A DNA stretch of 64,000 bases from NCBI RefSeq assembly GCF_050908995.1, contig NC_135123.1, positions 2,914,001 to 2,978,000 on the forward strand. The letters are read 5' to 3'. Positions 11,635 through 23,466 of this stretch are shown here, piece by piece. Under the pieces are notes generated by a model. It was not told the DNA's origin and did no database searches. It saw only the letters and a list, made by a program, of their open reading frames with translations. Origin of the DNA: Andrena cerasifolii. Its lineage: Eukaryota > Arthropoda > Insecta > Hymenoptera > Andrenidae. How positions within the stretch are numbered: position 1 is the stretch's first letter; every line of letters begins with the position of its first letter. The position numbers and the translations under genes were made by a program.

Positions 11635-11849
11635 TACTGTTGCGTGGCCGTCTGGGTAATGATGACTTCTTCTGGGGAATTCGAGGGCGGGACGATGCCC
11701 GTCGAACGCTAAGGCGTTCTGGTCCCTGGACGCGGATGTTTAGTGATAAAAATAATAATAAGGACAATAGTAATGTAATGGAACGATTTGAACACAAACA
11801 ACTAATAAATTTCATGAACTCAATAAACGACTTTAAACGATACAAATAA
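11635..11849 (+). CDS. Candidate exon of an FXXXR-amide (natalisin-like) neuropeptide precursor
   Basis: An open frame after a possible ATTATATTAG acceptor (11,634) reads LLRGRLGNDDFFWGIRGRDD and ends at TAA 11,847-11,849. GNDDFFWGIRG-R has the features of an amidated peptide: acidic lead, F-x-x-x-R core (FWGIR), then Gly as amide donor and a basic cleavage residue. Arg also precedes it. Natalisins of other insects have DD-P-F-W-x-x-R-G repeats, so the match is suggestive. Against it, only one peptide copy is seen, the rest (RTLRRSGPWTRMFSDK and an N/K-rich tail) is not a repeat, and no partner exon was found. The acceptor could also be at 11,576. An alternative is a chance open frame in intergenic DNA. 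Confidence 0.27.
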
Positions 11850-13080
11850 GAATTTCGCTAGATTTATAATCGCACATCCGTTCACTTTCGTTATCGGGGC
11901 TCGAGTGCTTTTACAAAGGCAATCGCTTTAACATCTTTTGTTAATTACAAAATGTCCTTACAATCTAAAAGCCAATCAAATATTTATAAGCTAAATTCCT
12001 ATTGGTCAATCCATTTCCGTTCGGTTATCGATTTTTAGAAACAAGAAGAACAAATTTTACACACTTAGGAGAAGGGATCAAAGTGGAGTTCATTTATTCA
12101 GACACCCGTTTTCAAGTGGGTATTCATTAATTTATAATCTTGAAGTTTACTTATTAAAAGAATCTCCAACTATTTTCAGACCACTCGGGCTTGTGCGAAC
12201 TTAGCTTTGTTTCCCTTTCCTATTACATTCGTGTGATCCGATTCGAATTTCACGCTTCTAAAGTTTATACTACACGCCGCTAGACGGGAGTCGCAACAAT
12301 ATACCATATACGAGTCGCACGCATCATGCTCTCCCCACTTTCTACCTCGTTTCAGTTGTTGGAGCATTCTTATCAGCTCTGAATCGACCTACACAAGTAT
12401 ATAACGTCCGTCAGTTCGAAGCGTTCAAAGGCACTTGCTGTCATATCGCCAGCTCGTGTTTATATTTATATCCGGCACCGTTAGAGTTGCCGCGGTATTC
12501 TGGAACTACTGTTTGCTGAAAACGTTTCACGGTCAAAAATATTTTCTCAACGGTCGATATTTGTGTTGACTTAAGACATTCGACAGAACTGTTGTGTACC
12601 CCATGTACGGTGAGCAGAGTGCAGTTAATTAAATCTTTTCTTTAACCGTGTTTCCTTGCATGTTTTATCAAATTCATAATAAGTACCAATAAGTAAAACA
12701 ACGAACTAACCAGCATTCAACTTTAAACGTGTTTTCCTTGAAACCTAACCCAACCCTAGCTCAAACTAACCCAAAATCAGATATGAATCTAAAATAAAGA
12801 AATATGATGGTACGAGACGCAAGGTACGCGTGTCGAGAGACAGAAATATTTATCGAACATTTGGTTGAATATCAGTGGCGTCGTGAATGCAAAAACTTAA
12901 ACGTGGATACATTTGAACAATTTGAAGATCTCATAAAGTGCATTAAGCTTGTTTTTCTGGTTTTGTAATTTTTTGTCACTTCCGCCAAAAACAAACGAGT
13001 GATACATATCTAATATGTACTAAAAGTCTTGTGGGGCACTGGCAAATCACCCAAATTTACTTACAATTCAATTAAATATA
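11850..13080. other. No gene recognised
   Basis: AT-rich with one GC-richer stretch at about 12,180-12,530. I see no conserved exon. The 63-codon minus-strand frame at 12,176-12,367 has no recognisable features. Confidence 0.4.
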
Positions 13081-13869
13081 CAGTGGCTCATAGCCATAAT
13101 CGTACACTCTTTAAAATCGCATAACTTTTTTAAAATTAATCCAAACGACTTGAGTTTTTTTAGAAGCTAGAAGGATTAGTTTGCTAAGTGGCATGATTCG
13201 TCGTTTTGAAAAAAATGTACTTAGTCGGAATATAAAAAAAAAAAAATAGAAAAGGACGTTTTTTCAATTTTTCTTTTGTGAGCCTGTAATGAAAATTCAT
13301 AAAACCCGTTTGTAGATTGAAATAAGTTGTATACATGTCTAAAAATTCATTAAAATTGGTTAACGTTGCTCTGAACTATAAATGCTTAAAGATCGCAGAA
13401 TAAGACCGAGAATCGCTGATTTGGGGAATTTCCGCGATGTTTAAAATTTCATGAAAATCGGTTAACGTTGCTCTGAGCTATAAACGCTTAAAGATCGCAG
13501 ATAAAGGTCGAGAATCGCTGATTTTGGGAATTCCCGCGATTCTCGATCTTATTCTGCGATCTTTAAGCGTTTATAACTCAGAGCAACATTAACCGATTTT
13601 TATGAAATTTTAGACACGTATACAACTTACTTTAATTTACAAACAGGTTTTTTGAATTTTCATTACAGGCTCCCAAAAAAAGTTGAAAAAACGACCTTTT
13701 CTATTTTTTTTACTATTCCGACGAAGCGCATTTTTTTTCGAAACGCCGAATCATGTCACTTAGCAAACTAATCCTTCTAGCTTCTAAAAAAAAAGCTTAA
13801 GTCGTTTGGATTGATTTTAAAAAAGTTATGCGATTTTAAAGAGTGTACGATTATGGCTGTGAGCCATTG
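13081..13869. mobile_element. Palindromic MITE, TA target site
   Basis: The ends CAGTGGCTCATAGCCATAAT and ATTATGGCTGTGAGCCATTG are inverted repeats, and the whole 789 bp is a foldback centred near 13,500. TA flanks both sides (13,079-13,080 and 13,870-13,871). Non-coding; Tc1/mariner-like by target site. Confidence 0.75.
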
Positions 13870-14443
13870 TAGATCCATTTGAATAATTTGAAGATCTTAT
13901 AAAGTGCATTAAGCCTGCTTTTCTGGTTTTGTATTTTTTTTTCACTTCCGCCAAAAACAAACGGAATATTCGTATTCAGCACGCGAATACCAGTAGAGTG
14001 ATACATATTTAATATGTACTAAAAGTCTTGCGGGGCACTGGTGAAGTTCACCCAAATTTACTTACATTTCGATTAAATATATACTTCATGGTGAATTTAA
14101 CTTTCTTAGCTTCAAGATTATTATGAAAATAAATACAATTCAATTTATACTGAAATTTATTATTAAAATTAAAAGTGCTTTGTTTGTTGATCCATTGATT
14201 TAAAAAGCTTTTTTATCATTTATCTTACGCATTTTTAAATACAATGAACTATAGTCAAATCATTTTATACATAATAAGTTGTCTGTATATCATGTGCCTT
14301 CCCAAACTGCATCACCTTATTTGTGGTGTAGAATGACTAATACGATAGCTGATAGGATATTGGGGATCATAATGTTATCACGCATATAAACTATAAATAT
14401 CTCAACTAACAGACAATATTCTCATTGTTTCTGTTACAGAAGC

Positions 14444-17400
14444 ATGAAGATGCATATTTTTACAATTGCTTTCATGCCAATAGTGCTGGGTAATAATGCA
14501 TTAATTGACACGTACTTGCATTTATTTCCTATACTAGCAATGTATTAATAATTTCATACCCTTTGTAGGCATCTGCGCTGAAGCTGTACAGTCCCCAACA
14601 TTTAGCAATACTTATATAGTAAAAGGAACTCTGTACATTCCGTATGCTGAAATCCGAGAACCATTTTATGCATGGTACGATGGCACAAGTGGATCAAGCA
14701 GAATCGATTATTATGGAGGTAACTTAAATTACTTTTTATTATATGAGCCGTTATGTTTCTAAAGAACCTGGTAAATTATGCTGTATTCAATTAGGAATGG
14801 TGAAGACTTTTCAATTGTCACACAAAGGTTTGTATGGAAGCAGTATAAAAATCGCTCCGATCACCACAGAAACTATTAGTAATCAAGAGACATGCCTCGA
14901 AGTAAATGGCACTACCCAATTGAAAATTCAACCTCAAGCTATTGTTCCCGATGCAACTGGAATGGAGGTGATACAATAATTCCCCTTTCTTTATATGTAG
15001 TTATTAATTTGATTTCAGAGTTCTGTTAACTTTCATTTAGTGCATCGGAGAGGAAATGATTAATGGATTGTTACACGAGAAATGGCGCAAGGTACAAGAA
15101 ATTGGTGAAAAAATAAATAAATATACTCTTTGGATACGATACAAGGTAACAACTATTATGCCATTAGCTTCAATGCAAATCACACACGCAGTTTGTCCAA
15201 AAAGTTCGTAGAATAGTGAAATTTTAAAGATACGTAAACATAAGTCCTTCAGATTCCACGTAATTCAATGCCAGTTCTGTTCGTGTATACGCCTTCCATC
15301 ATTCCAGAAGCTTGTATGGGGTTCTGGAAAAGTTCTCTTCTGGAATGGTGTGTATGTGCTTAGTTACCACTCACTGGGTATGCAGACATCAACTCACAGG
15401 TGATTACAAAGAGTGTACAACTGTAGTCACTTGACGTTTACCCGAAAATTGATTGATAAGTAGCGACACATGAACGGGAAAGTCACTGTATGTACGACAA
15501 GAATTAATTTCTTGTGCAATAGAATTCTGGTCGAATACATCCACTTCTGCTGAGAAGGGAACACCACGGATGCGGAAATCGCTTGTGGAACGCTAGTATA
15601 TGGGGGTGGTAGTACTCGTGTAGTATGAAAATACCATTTCGGCTTTCCGTCGAATGGGCCTTCCTTTTCGAGATATTGTAATTTAAAGTTTTTAACGTAC
15701 ATATAATCCAGATATATACCATCTATAGTAAGCTACATCCAAGTGTAGGATGGTTGTTTCTACGGGTCACTGCATGACTATACTTTTGGCATGGATGTAT
15801 ATATATATATATATATGTGCATTTGAAAAGAAAGAAACCGTTCTACTGGTCACAGTACAGCGGCCAGGCGACGAGTGTCGAGTCGTGCTGTCTCTCCCGG
15901 AATTCCGTTACCAGGCGGTCCTCACGATCGACGCGGCGTACGCCTCGCGACGTTGCCGTGTTGCTGATGGGATTCTACGAATCCCATCGTTGTCGGCTCT
16001 TATACAAGAAGGTTCCGTGGCCACAACGATAGCGCGTCAGATTGTCACGCGGGCTGCCGGTGTTCAAGTCCCCCCAGTGGGGCTACCACTCTCATTTGCG
16101 ATTTTGGAACAATGTTTCAACTGCCACCTAGGTAGCTCCAATTTTTTCGAACTAAAATTCAATATGGCCGTGATCACGTGTTCATGATTCATCTGTAAAG
16201 GCTGAAACAGACACATTAATCCTATCGAAAAATAAGTTTTATAAAATCAGTTTGACAGTAACAGGTATGTATATAGTTGAATATATATTTGTAATGTAGT
16301 ATATGTCGTGACATAGCTCCATAAAAAACATAATTTAAGAAGATATTCTACATATACTACATTAAAATATATATTCAACTATATACATACCTGTTACTGT
16401 CAAACTGATTTTATAAAACTTATTTTTCGATAGGAATGTTTGGGTTTCGTACGGTACTAGCTCGCATCAATCAACAATTCACAAATGCCATGCAATGCAT
16501 ATCAATGACGTGCACAGTAAAGGCTGGAACAGATACGTCTAGTAATGTAGTCGAGTAGCGAGTAGTTTAGTCATTTACCATTGTTGTATTAAACTACTCA
16601 ACTAAATTTTAGTGTCCATACACGGTAAATTACTTGCTACTGGACTAAAACACTGGACGTGTCTGAACCATCATGAACACGTGATCACGGCCATATTGAA
16701 TTTTAGTTCGAAGAAGTTGGAACTACCTAGGTGGCAGTTGAAACACTGTTCCAAAATCGCAAATGAGAGTGGCAGGCCCCTGAGTTCCCGCAACACTCAT
16801 ACTCTTCTCTTGTGTAAATATATTTTGTGGATATTACGTATTATATAGTACGTTACATATTACTCTACGCAAATTTTAAGGTTAAAAATGCATTTATAAC
16901 ATAACATATTATTCTAATCATCTCTTTCATCGGTGTCTTCATATTCTCGTACTGCGAAAATATTTCATTCCGAAACTTTCGACAGTGGGATAGCCGTTCT
17001 GCCCGTAAGGGTGGTCTTATACCTGCTCAAACGAATGGTCGAATACTTGGTCGTTGGGAGCAAGTCTTGACCACGATTTCTGTGTTTATACTGTATAATC
17101 AGTCTGGTAATGAATATTTCGTTTAATTAATTAATCTTTGTACAATACTTGGGATGGAAAAATTGTTAAAAAAAAAGAAAAAAAAAGGAGTATGAAAGTT
17201 GTGGGGAACTTGGAACCCCGGCCGCCCGTGTGAGAATCTGACGCGCTACCATTGCCGCCACGGCACCTTCTTGGCTGTAGGTTACTATAGATGGTATATA
17301 TCGGGATTACTACTTACGTTGAAAACTTTAAATTACAATATCTCGAAAACGAAGGCCCATTCGGCGGAAAGGCAAAATGGTATTTTCATACTACATGAGT

Positions 17401-20400
17401 ACTACCACCCCCATATACTGTCGTTCCAAAAGCGATTTCCGCATCCGTGATATCCCCTTGTGAGATGGCAATCCGTGATCTTTTTGTAAACTACCCCACT
17501 AATAGTACGAATCAGTGTAATGAACAGATTTAATATTCTCTTTGCATTTTGAAGTCGTTGGTTTAGAAAAAACTGACAAGTATCAGTAGACTCGATGAAA
17601 AACAACTCGCTAAAAAATTACTCGCTAACAGTCACACAGATCGGAACAAAAGAATCCTGTACGTTCCCAATAGTGATTAGTAAGTAGGGTAGCTGAAAGA
17701 GGTATAGCGAGGTCGTAAATTAAACCATCGAACGGCGGCATCGACTGATGTAGTGAGGCTGACTGACGCTTAAGATCGTTATCCGCTCATATTTCTGTCA
17801 ATTAATTTGTGCTGACACACAAAATATGTTTAATTTAACACTCCACTGATTTCACGACCTCGCTATACCTTCTCCAGATATTATATACTATGTGCGTTCC
17901 CGGCCGATAATATTACTAGCATCGTAAAAAATCATTTCGAGAACTTTTTCAGACAAATTGTGTAGAAGAGGGCATTAGTATAGCTTTTTTTTTATAATTT
18001 TATCCTCTTATTTATTATATTATTATTTATTCTATAAATGATAATTTATTTATATATATAATGAACTACAGAAATCGCCACGTATACCACTACTGAAAGA
18101 ACCAATTCCTGTAAGATATGAAATGAAAGGATTTAACAGTCTGTTGGGTTCTCACTATGATCATTACTATTTGGATTATGATTGGTATTCTTCTGAGACA
18201 CCCAGTTCCAATATTTTTGAAATTGGAGAAAGTATATAGATTTTCTTTCAATTTATTAATGTTAATTTTATATGGATATATTCTAACATGAAACACATTC
18301 AAATAGATTTAACATGCGTCAGTTTCCCCGGACCTGGAGATAAGCACATATATACATTTAATCCTATGCGCGAATTCGTTCACAATTATGATGCACATGT
18401 AAACGAAGCATTTGAAGATTTCAAGAAGACTCATAACAAGGAATATGCAAGTGCGATAGATCATACGATGCGTAAAGAAGTATTCAGACAAAATTTGAGG
18501 TATATTATATTTACCTATTATTTTGATTTTTCTACTGATAATATAGAAGGTTAGATTTGGGTAGGAAGCGGGTAACAGGTGCAATTAAGCGGCCCTGTTA
18601 TACAGTAAAATTAAGAGGAATTAGGTACAGATAAGTGCAGGGTGTGATACAGACACGAAAATAAGAGACTAAAGAAGGTGTTAGAAATAAGGATGGCAGA
18701 AAGAAGTGGTTAAAGTAGAGGATAGAGAGTATATAGTAAACCCAAAGAGGTTAATACACTCGGCACGTAAATAGATAAAAAGGAGAACACTATGATCAAC
18801 CCAGGACGTCCTAAGACAGGGTTGACTAACTGGTGGCTCACGGGCCACCGGGGGCACGTCCGCCTTGCTGCCACGTTGAACGGCCCCCTCCATACCTACC
18901 AGACTCTGACGATCGCAGTCGAAAAGAGAAGGAAACAAAGAGGAATCCACTGCAATCGGCAAAGTCTGGTAGGTATAGAGGGGGGCCATTCAGCGTAGCA
19001 GCATGGCGGAAGAGTCCCCGGTGGCTCGCGAGCCACCAGCAACCCGCGGTTGCTCTTCGCAAGAGCAAAAGTTGGACGGGCCTGGTATAGGCATTAGGCT
19101 TAAGTACAATGTAACATAAATAGCTAAAAGTAAGGATTTAAGAACCAAACAACCTCCTTCGTACAGTAATCGCCCGTTATGAGTCCGTCAAACGGGGCTG
19201 GCGGCGGACTCATAGTGGGTTGCGGACATGATTCCGCGCGGCCAATGGCTGTGTCGACTCTTTCGTTTCGTCTCGCTCGTTGTCCAGTTCTCTCACTCTC
19301 GTCCGCAGGCTTCAAAGAAATGGTGGGGATAGTCGCCGGACTTTCAACGGGCGGAAAAAACGGACTCATAACGGGCGATTACTGTAATAGGCTGTGAGCC
19401 TGCAGTACAAATAAACTTATTATTATTATATTATTATTATTATTATACTGATAATATATAATATTATATTCGCAGGTTTATTCATTCGATCAATCGAGCC
19501 AATAAAGGTTATCAATTAGATGTAAATTATTTGGTAGATCGTACTGACTTAGAGTTAAAGGCTTTGCGTGGTAAGCAGTACAGTAAAGGCTACAATGGTG
19601 GTCAGCCTTTCCCTTACGAAGTCGCAGAAGAATTTGAGAGCATTCCAGACACCTTAGATTGGAGACTTTATGGCGCGGTTACTCCTGTTAAAGGTTTGTG
19701 CTTAGTTTATTTATAAAACGCCGATGATTTCCAATTAATTCAAAATTCTTGATATTGAGTAGATCAATCTGTTTGCGGATCTTGTTGGAGCTTTGGCACA
19801 ACTGGTGCCGTCGAAGGCGCATATTATATGAAGTATGGTAAATTAGTCCGCTTATCGCAACAGGTAAGGAAATCTGAGAGGCAATTATAACGAATCATTT
19901 TTATAAATATAAAGTACTTTATTATATTGTTCCGCAATTATAGGCTCTTATCGATTGCTCATGGGGTTTCGGAAATAATGGCTGTGATGGCGGCGAAGAT
20001 TTCCGCTCGTACCAGTGGATTATGAAACATGGAGGTCTACCCACTGAAGATGATTATGGTGGTTACCTTGGCCAAGTAAATAAATCTTAAATTACAAGTA
20101 TAATTATAAAAATGCAATACGGACCTAAATGTGGTTATAGTTGCTAAAGATGAGTAGGAAGGCAATGAGTTCTGATATTTTTCTTCTTAGGATGGTTATT
20201 GTCATGTAAATAATGTTACTATGACAGCCAAAATTTCCGGTTTTGTTAATGTTACAACGGGAGACGCTAATGCTTTAAAACTTGCCATCGCAAAGCATGG
20301 TCCAGTTTCAGTTGCAATCGATGCTTCTCTTAAAACGTTTTCATTCTACTCCCATGGTGTATATTACGACGCAGCTTGTGGTGTGTATATATAATAGATG

Positions 20401-20649
20401 TATCTTACCTTAGATGTTGTTCTTAAAGTACATCTTATAAACGTGAATAATACATTACTCGCAGGTAACACGCCGGAGTCACTGGATCATGCCGTATTGG
20501 CTGTTGGCTATGGTAAACTTGATGGAAAGGACTATTGGTTGATCAAAAATTCATGGTCGAATTATTGGGGTAACGATGGTTACATTCTTATGTCTCAAGA
20601 AAATAATAATTGCGGAGTGATGACAGCCCCAACGTACGTTACTATGTAA
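14444..20649 (+). CDS. 26/29 kDa-type cysteine proteinase (papain family C1), complete
   Basis: Coding exons: 14444-14489, 14569-14718, 14795-14967, 15041-15145, 18072-18231, 18307-18499, 19476-19693, 19763-19863, 19944-20075, 20191-20380, 20465-20649. All phases join and all introns are GT-AG; the product is 550 aa, the usual length of the insect 26/29 kDa proteinase. A signal peptide (residues 1 to about 19) points to a secreted or lysosomal enzyme. The family-specific N-terminal region follows, then an I29-type propeptide in exons 6-7 and the peptidase domain. Catalytic residues: Cys356 in QSVCGSCWS, His498 in LDHAVLAVGYG and Asn518 in KNSWSNYWG. A TTCTGTTACAG acceptor four bases before the start codon suggests a 5'-UTR intron. 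AATAAA lies at 20,806-20,811. Introns 4 and 6 hold transposons. The family was first described from fly haemocytes and acts in protein breakdown and probably immunity. Confidence 0.95.
16008..16066 (+). repeat. tRNA-like segment, left arm of foldback A
   Basis: CCGTGGCCACAACGATAGCG resembles a D-arm/A-box region and GTGTTCAAGTCC a B-box. It is cut in its T-arm by the MITE starting at 16,075 and resumes at 16,783 (AGTTCCCGCAACACTCATAC). It is clearly not a functional tRNA gene. Confidence 0.5.
16075..16782. mobile_element. hAT-type MITE nested in foldback A
   Basis: Ends CAGTGGGGCTACCACTCTCA and TGAGAGTGGCAGGCCCCTG are inverted repeats, with about 70 bp of arm similarity. The flanks AGTCCCCC (16,067-16,074) and AGTTCCCG (16,783-16,790) match at 6 of 8 bases and fit a mutated 8-bp TSD. 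It contains a further ~215-bp palindrome at about 16,215-16,435 (CTATCGAAAAATAAGTTTTA ... TAAAACTTATTTTTCGATAG). Confidence 0.65.
17203..17276 (-). repeat. tRNA-like segment, right arm of foldback A
   Basis: On the minus strand it reads CCGTGGCGGCAATGGTAGCG then GGGTTCCAAGTTCC. TGGCGGCAATGG is close to an A-box and GGTTCCAAGTTCC to a B-box, and two T-runs follow at about 17,191-17,173, as at a Pol III terminator. It does not fold into a complete cloverleaf by eye. Confidence 0.5.
17700..17870. mobile_element. Short MITE in intron 4 of the proteinase gene
   Basis: Perfect 17-bp inverted repeats AGGTATAGCGAGGTCGT / ACGACCTCGCTATACCT bound 171 bp without coding capacity. A diverged single motif (ACTCGCTATACC) occurs near 25,008. 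Confidence 0.65.
18815..19060. mobile_element. hAT-type MITE in intron 6, right end diverged
   Basis: It starts CAGGGTTGACTAACTGG and is homologous to the complete copy at 21,015-21,249: same foldback layout, with CCATACCTACCAGACTC and its inverse inside. The right end (GAGCCACCAGCAACCC) has lost the perfect terminus. Confidence 0.7.
19164..19384. mobile_element. MITE in intron 6, TA target site
   Basis: Inverted repeats CAGTAATCGCCCGTTATGAG / CTCATAACGGGCGATTACTG (the repeat continues to about 26 bp) bound 221 bp, flanked by TA (19,162-19,163 and 19,385-19,386). Tc1/mariner-like by target site; non-coding. Confidence 0.8.
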
Positions 20650-21014
20650 AAAAAGGAACTTTTATGCTTTTAATGAAAACACTTATCGGAAGCTCTTAAA
20701 AGTTAAACAATCGATATTATTTTAAAAGCAATAATGAAGTGAGGTGTTGAATATTGTATTTCCTAGTTACACATGGATTTATACTGTATACAAGAAAGAA
20801 ATATAAATAAAATAATTTTTTATTTGACACTAAATTGTTAGATGGGTATATCATAAAATACATAAAATATAATTTCATTTGGAAAGTATTGAAGTCGTCA
20901 TTCTATAAACATGAAGAAAATGATTTTTTGTTGTTTTGAAAGTGACCTTTATCTTTCCACAATAAAGAACACAAATACATTAACACATTTTAATAAAAAT
21001 TTAATAGCGTATAG

Positions 21015-21249
21015 CAGGGTTGACTAACTGGTGACTCGCGAGTCACCGGAGGCTCCTCCGCTTTGCTGCTACGCTGAATGGCTCCTCCCATACCTACCAG
21101 ACTCTGCCGATTGCAGTGGATTCCTCCTTCTATCCTTCTCTTTTGGACTGCGATCGTCAGAGTCTGGTAGGTATGGAGGGGGGCCGTTCAGCGTATCATC
21201 AAGGCGGAGGTGCCCCGGTGGCCCGCGAGCCACCAGTTAGTCAACCCTG
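21015..21249. mobile_element. hAT-type MITE, complete with 8-bp TSD
   Basis: Inverted repeats CAGGGTTGACTAACTGG / CCAGTTAGTCAACCCTG; flanked by the perfect direct repeat GCGTATAG (21,007-21,014 and 21,250-21,257). It lies 365 bp after the proteinase stop codon. Confidence 0.88.
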
Positions 21250-21257
21250 GCGTATAG

Positions 21258-22673
21258 AAACGAGTTACGCTGTAATCCGGATTCGCAAATTCGCAAAACA
21301 ATGCTGTTTATTCAATATAAAAAAACAAGCAAATGCGTGAACACCTACGCAAATAGACAACGTCATATATTTTTATAGTATCATATGATATAAAAATTTA
21401 ATATCAATATTGAATTCTAACTTATTACGTTTGAAAAGTCTGATAATCGAAATATAATGATACTTACTCATAAAAATATATGTGGTTTTAATAGTGACAT
21501 AATAAAATTTCTTAAATCATAAAACAATACAAGTATTGAAGTAATTGCTGAATCACTGTGCAGTCGATAAAAAATTAAATATATAAATAAAAAAATATTG
21601 CATGAATCAAACTGAAAATGCTTAAATTAAAGAAACTGTATCCTTTAACTTTCATAATTTTGATATTAATGTTTTAATACGCCCGTCTATTTACTTTAGT
21701 ATACATATACATTATCACGTTTGAGCATTGTAATACAATGCCAATTCAACATGAAGATATATTTGTTTGATAAAATGTATTTCTTATAAAAGTGTAAATA
21801 ATATGTTATCGATACTCTTTTAAACAAATTGTATTATTTGACATGATCGTAAATATCAGTTCAATAATTTAAGTCGTTTCATTTAGCTAAATTTGATAAT
21901 GAATGATACATCCAAGAGAGTAATTTTATTCAAAACTGATGTATGCATTTAGCATTAAATTTTCAATAACTTTACTACTTGTGCAAATTTTATGTTATTA
22001 AGTTTAGCAAGTAATTTTAATTATGTTACATAGGGTATCAGTACTCACTAATTTCCAAACATGTATGTAAGTAACTGTATTGCTCTTAATCATAACTTAA
22101 AATTAAAAGGAATAACCAGTATTGGTACAGCTTTGTGGACATGTAAATGTAGGAATTCAAAGAAGTAATACGAATTACATATCAAAAGAGAACTTTTTAT
22201 GGAAAGTGTCACAAAACGTTTCTGTATTTTGGTCAATATTTTTTTTTCTGTAAATATTTTCTTAATGAATGTACGATACACGTTGAAAAACTGATATAAA
22301 TTGATTTTACAGTTACTCAACATTAACTTTGGTTATCATTTTTTAATCTTATCTCTCCTTTTTTATTAATTAAAATTTTAATTGTACAACTTACCCTCGT
22401 ACACTTTGAAAATATTATTAACGTTTCCTATTATTCTTATGAAATTATAAGTATTGATGGCATTCGCAATCTATTTAAATTGCTATTTTTGTATTCGAAA
22501 TGGTTAAAATTGGAATGACATTTCTAACCATATTATGATATGGACAATTGAAAAATATATGTACCTTAAGTACCCTTATTAGTATACATGCGATACGTAC
22601 GGAACAAATAAACGTAAGAAATGCATAAAAGTTGAGTCAAATAACCGTATAGTACGAGCCACGCTGTAATAGA
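21258..22673. other. AT-rich intergenic DNA, nothing recognised
   Basis: No exon, TIR pair or RNA gene was seen in this convergent intergenic stretch. Confidence 0.45.
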
Positions 22674-23105
22674 CAGGTGTTCCGACTCCTGTCCAGGATG
22701 TGTGACTTTTTCGTCCTAGTTCTTTTGGCGGCCGGCAGATTTCGTGGTTGTTGTAAAAGCATTTACATATATATACAGGCCTGGTATGGAATTCCTACTC
22801 GTAGTGGAAGGGGAACACGCACGCATGCGCGTGATGACCCCGTGACGTCAAACCAATCACGCCAAAGTTCAGTCAAATGACAGCGTCGTCACGCGCATGC
22901 GTGGCATGTTCCCCCTCCATTACGCGTAGGATTTTTCTGGCAAGCCCAGTAATACCATTAAAATCTCTCCTACCACAATCTCATTAATACATATGTATAT
23001 GCCTTCTAAGTCACGACGCCTCTCGCGGCGGCCAGGGGAACTAACCAGAAATCGGCACAAAATCGCTGGAGTAAAAGGTACAGAGTCGGAACATCTGTTT
23101 ATTAC
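22674..23105. mobile_element. TIR element with a nested palindromic MITE
   Basis: Outer inverted ends CAGGTGTTCCGACTC (22,674) and GAGTCGGAACATCTG (ending near 23,099). Inside, about 22,780-22,950, lies a palindrome (CCTACTCGTAGTGG ... CCATTACGCGTAGG) with a GCATGCG and TGACGTCA-like core that is shared with elements at 25.1-26.25 and 54.9-55.04 kb. Confidence 0.55.
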
Positions 23106-23235
23106 ACCGTGGTATGAACTAACAAAAACGTAACCATGCTTTATTACATGTTTACTGGAATCATACTGCAACTACTGTGCTCCGATGAGATGTTGCCGTG
23201 AAAAACTCTAGGGTCCGAATGGTATGTATATCGAT

Positions 23236-23466
23236 GGGCGAATTTCACTTACGCCCAAATCGGCCGCGCCCACGGCCATAGGGTTTTTTTTTCATAAATT
23301 ATATATTCCTGTTTTCGAGTCGTAATTTATAGTTAAAAATCTGTATTTCCCGTAATGACTCTTTCACAGATTTCTCTTCCATACTTCAAGAGATTTTCAT
23401 AAATTTTGGAATGTTAACCATGTGGGCGTTGCGGGCGATTTGGGCTTAAGTGGAATTCGCCCCCTA
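23236..23466. mobile_element. Short MITE with ~20-bp TIRs
   Basis: GGGCGAATTTCACTTACGCC near 23,235 and its inverse (GGGCTTAAGTGGAATTCGCC) ending near 23,461 bound about 230 bp with no coding capacity. No clear TSD. Confidence 0.6.

Larger units (their letters stand above)
15554..17460. mobile_element. Foldback transposon A with tRNA-like arms, 3-bp TSD
   Basis: It lies in intron 4 of the proteinase gene. The left end (GAAGGGAACACCACGGATGC) is the diverged inverse of the right end (GCATCCGTGATATCCCCTTG); arms about 15,554-15,741 and 17,270-17,460. TGA flanks both sides (15,551-15,553, 17,461-17,463). Next to each arm is a tRNA-like segment (left about 16,008-16,066, broken by a hAT-type insertion; right 17,203-17,276 on the minus strand), and the right one is followed by T-runs. 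The left arm also has a ~265-bp insert (about 15,742-16,007). Related to element B at 47,119-48,186. Confidence 0.7.

Noticed and set aside
17203..17276. Functional tRNA gene
   Set aside because: A- and B-box-like sequence and T-runs are present, but no acceptor stem or full cloverleaf can be formed by eye; the mirrored partner in the other arm shows it is part of a transposon.
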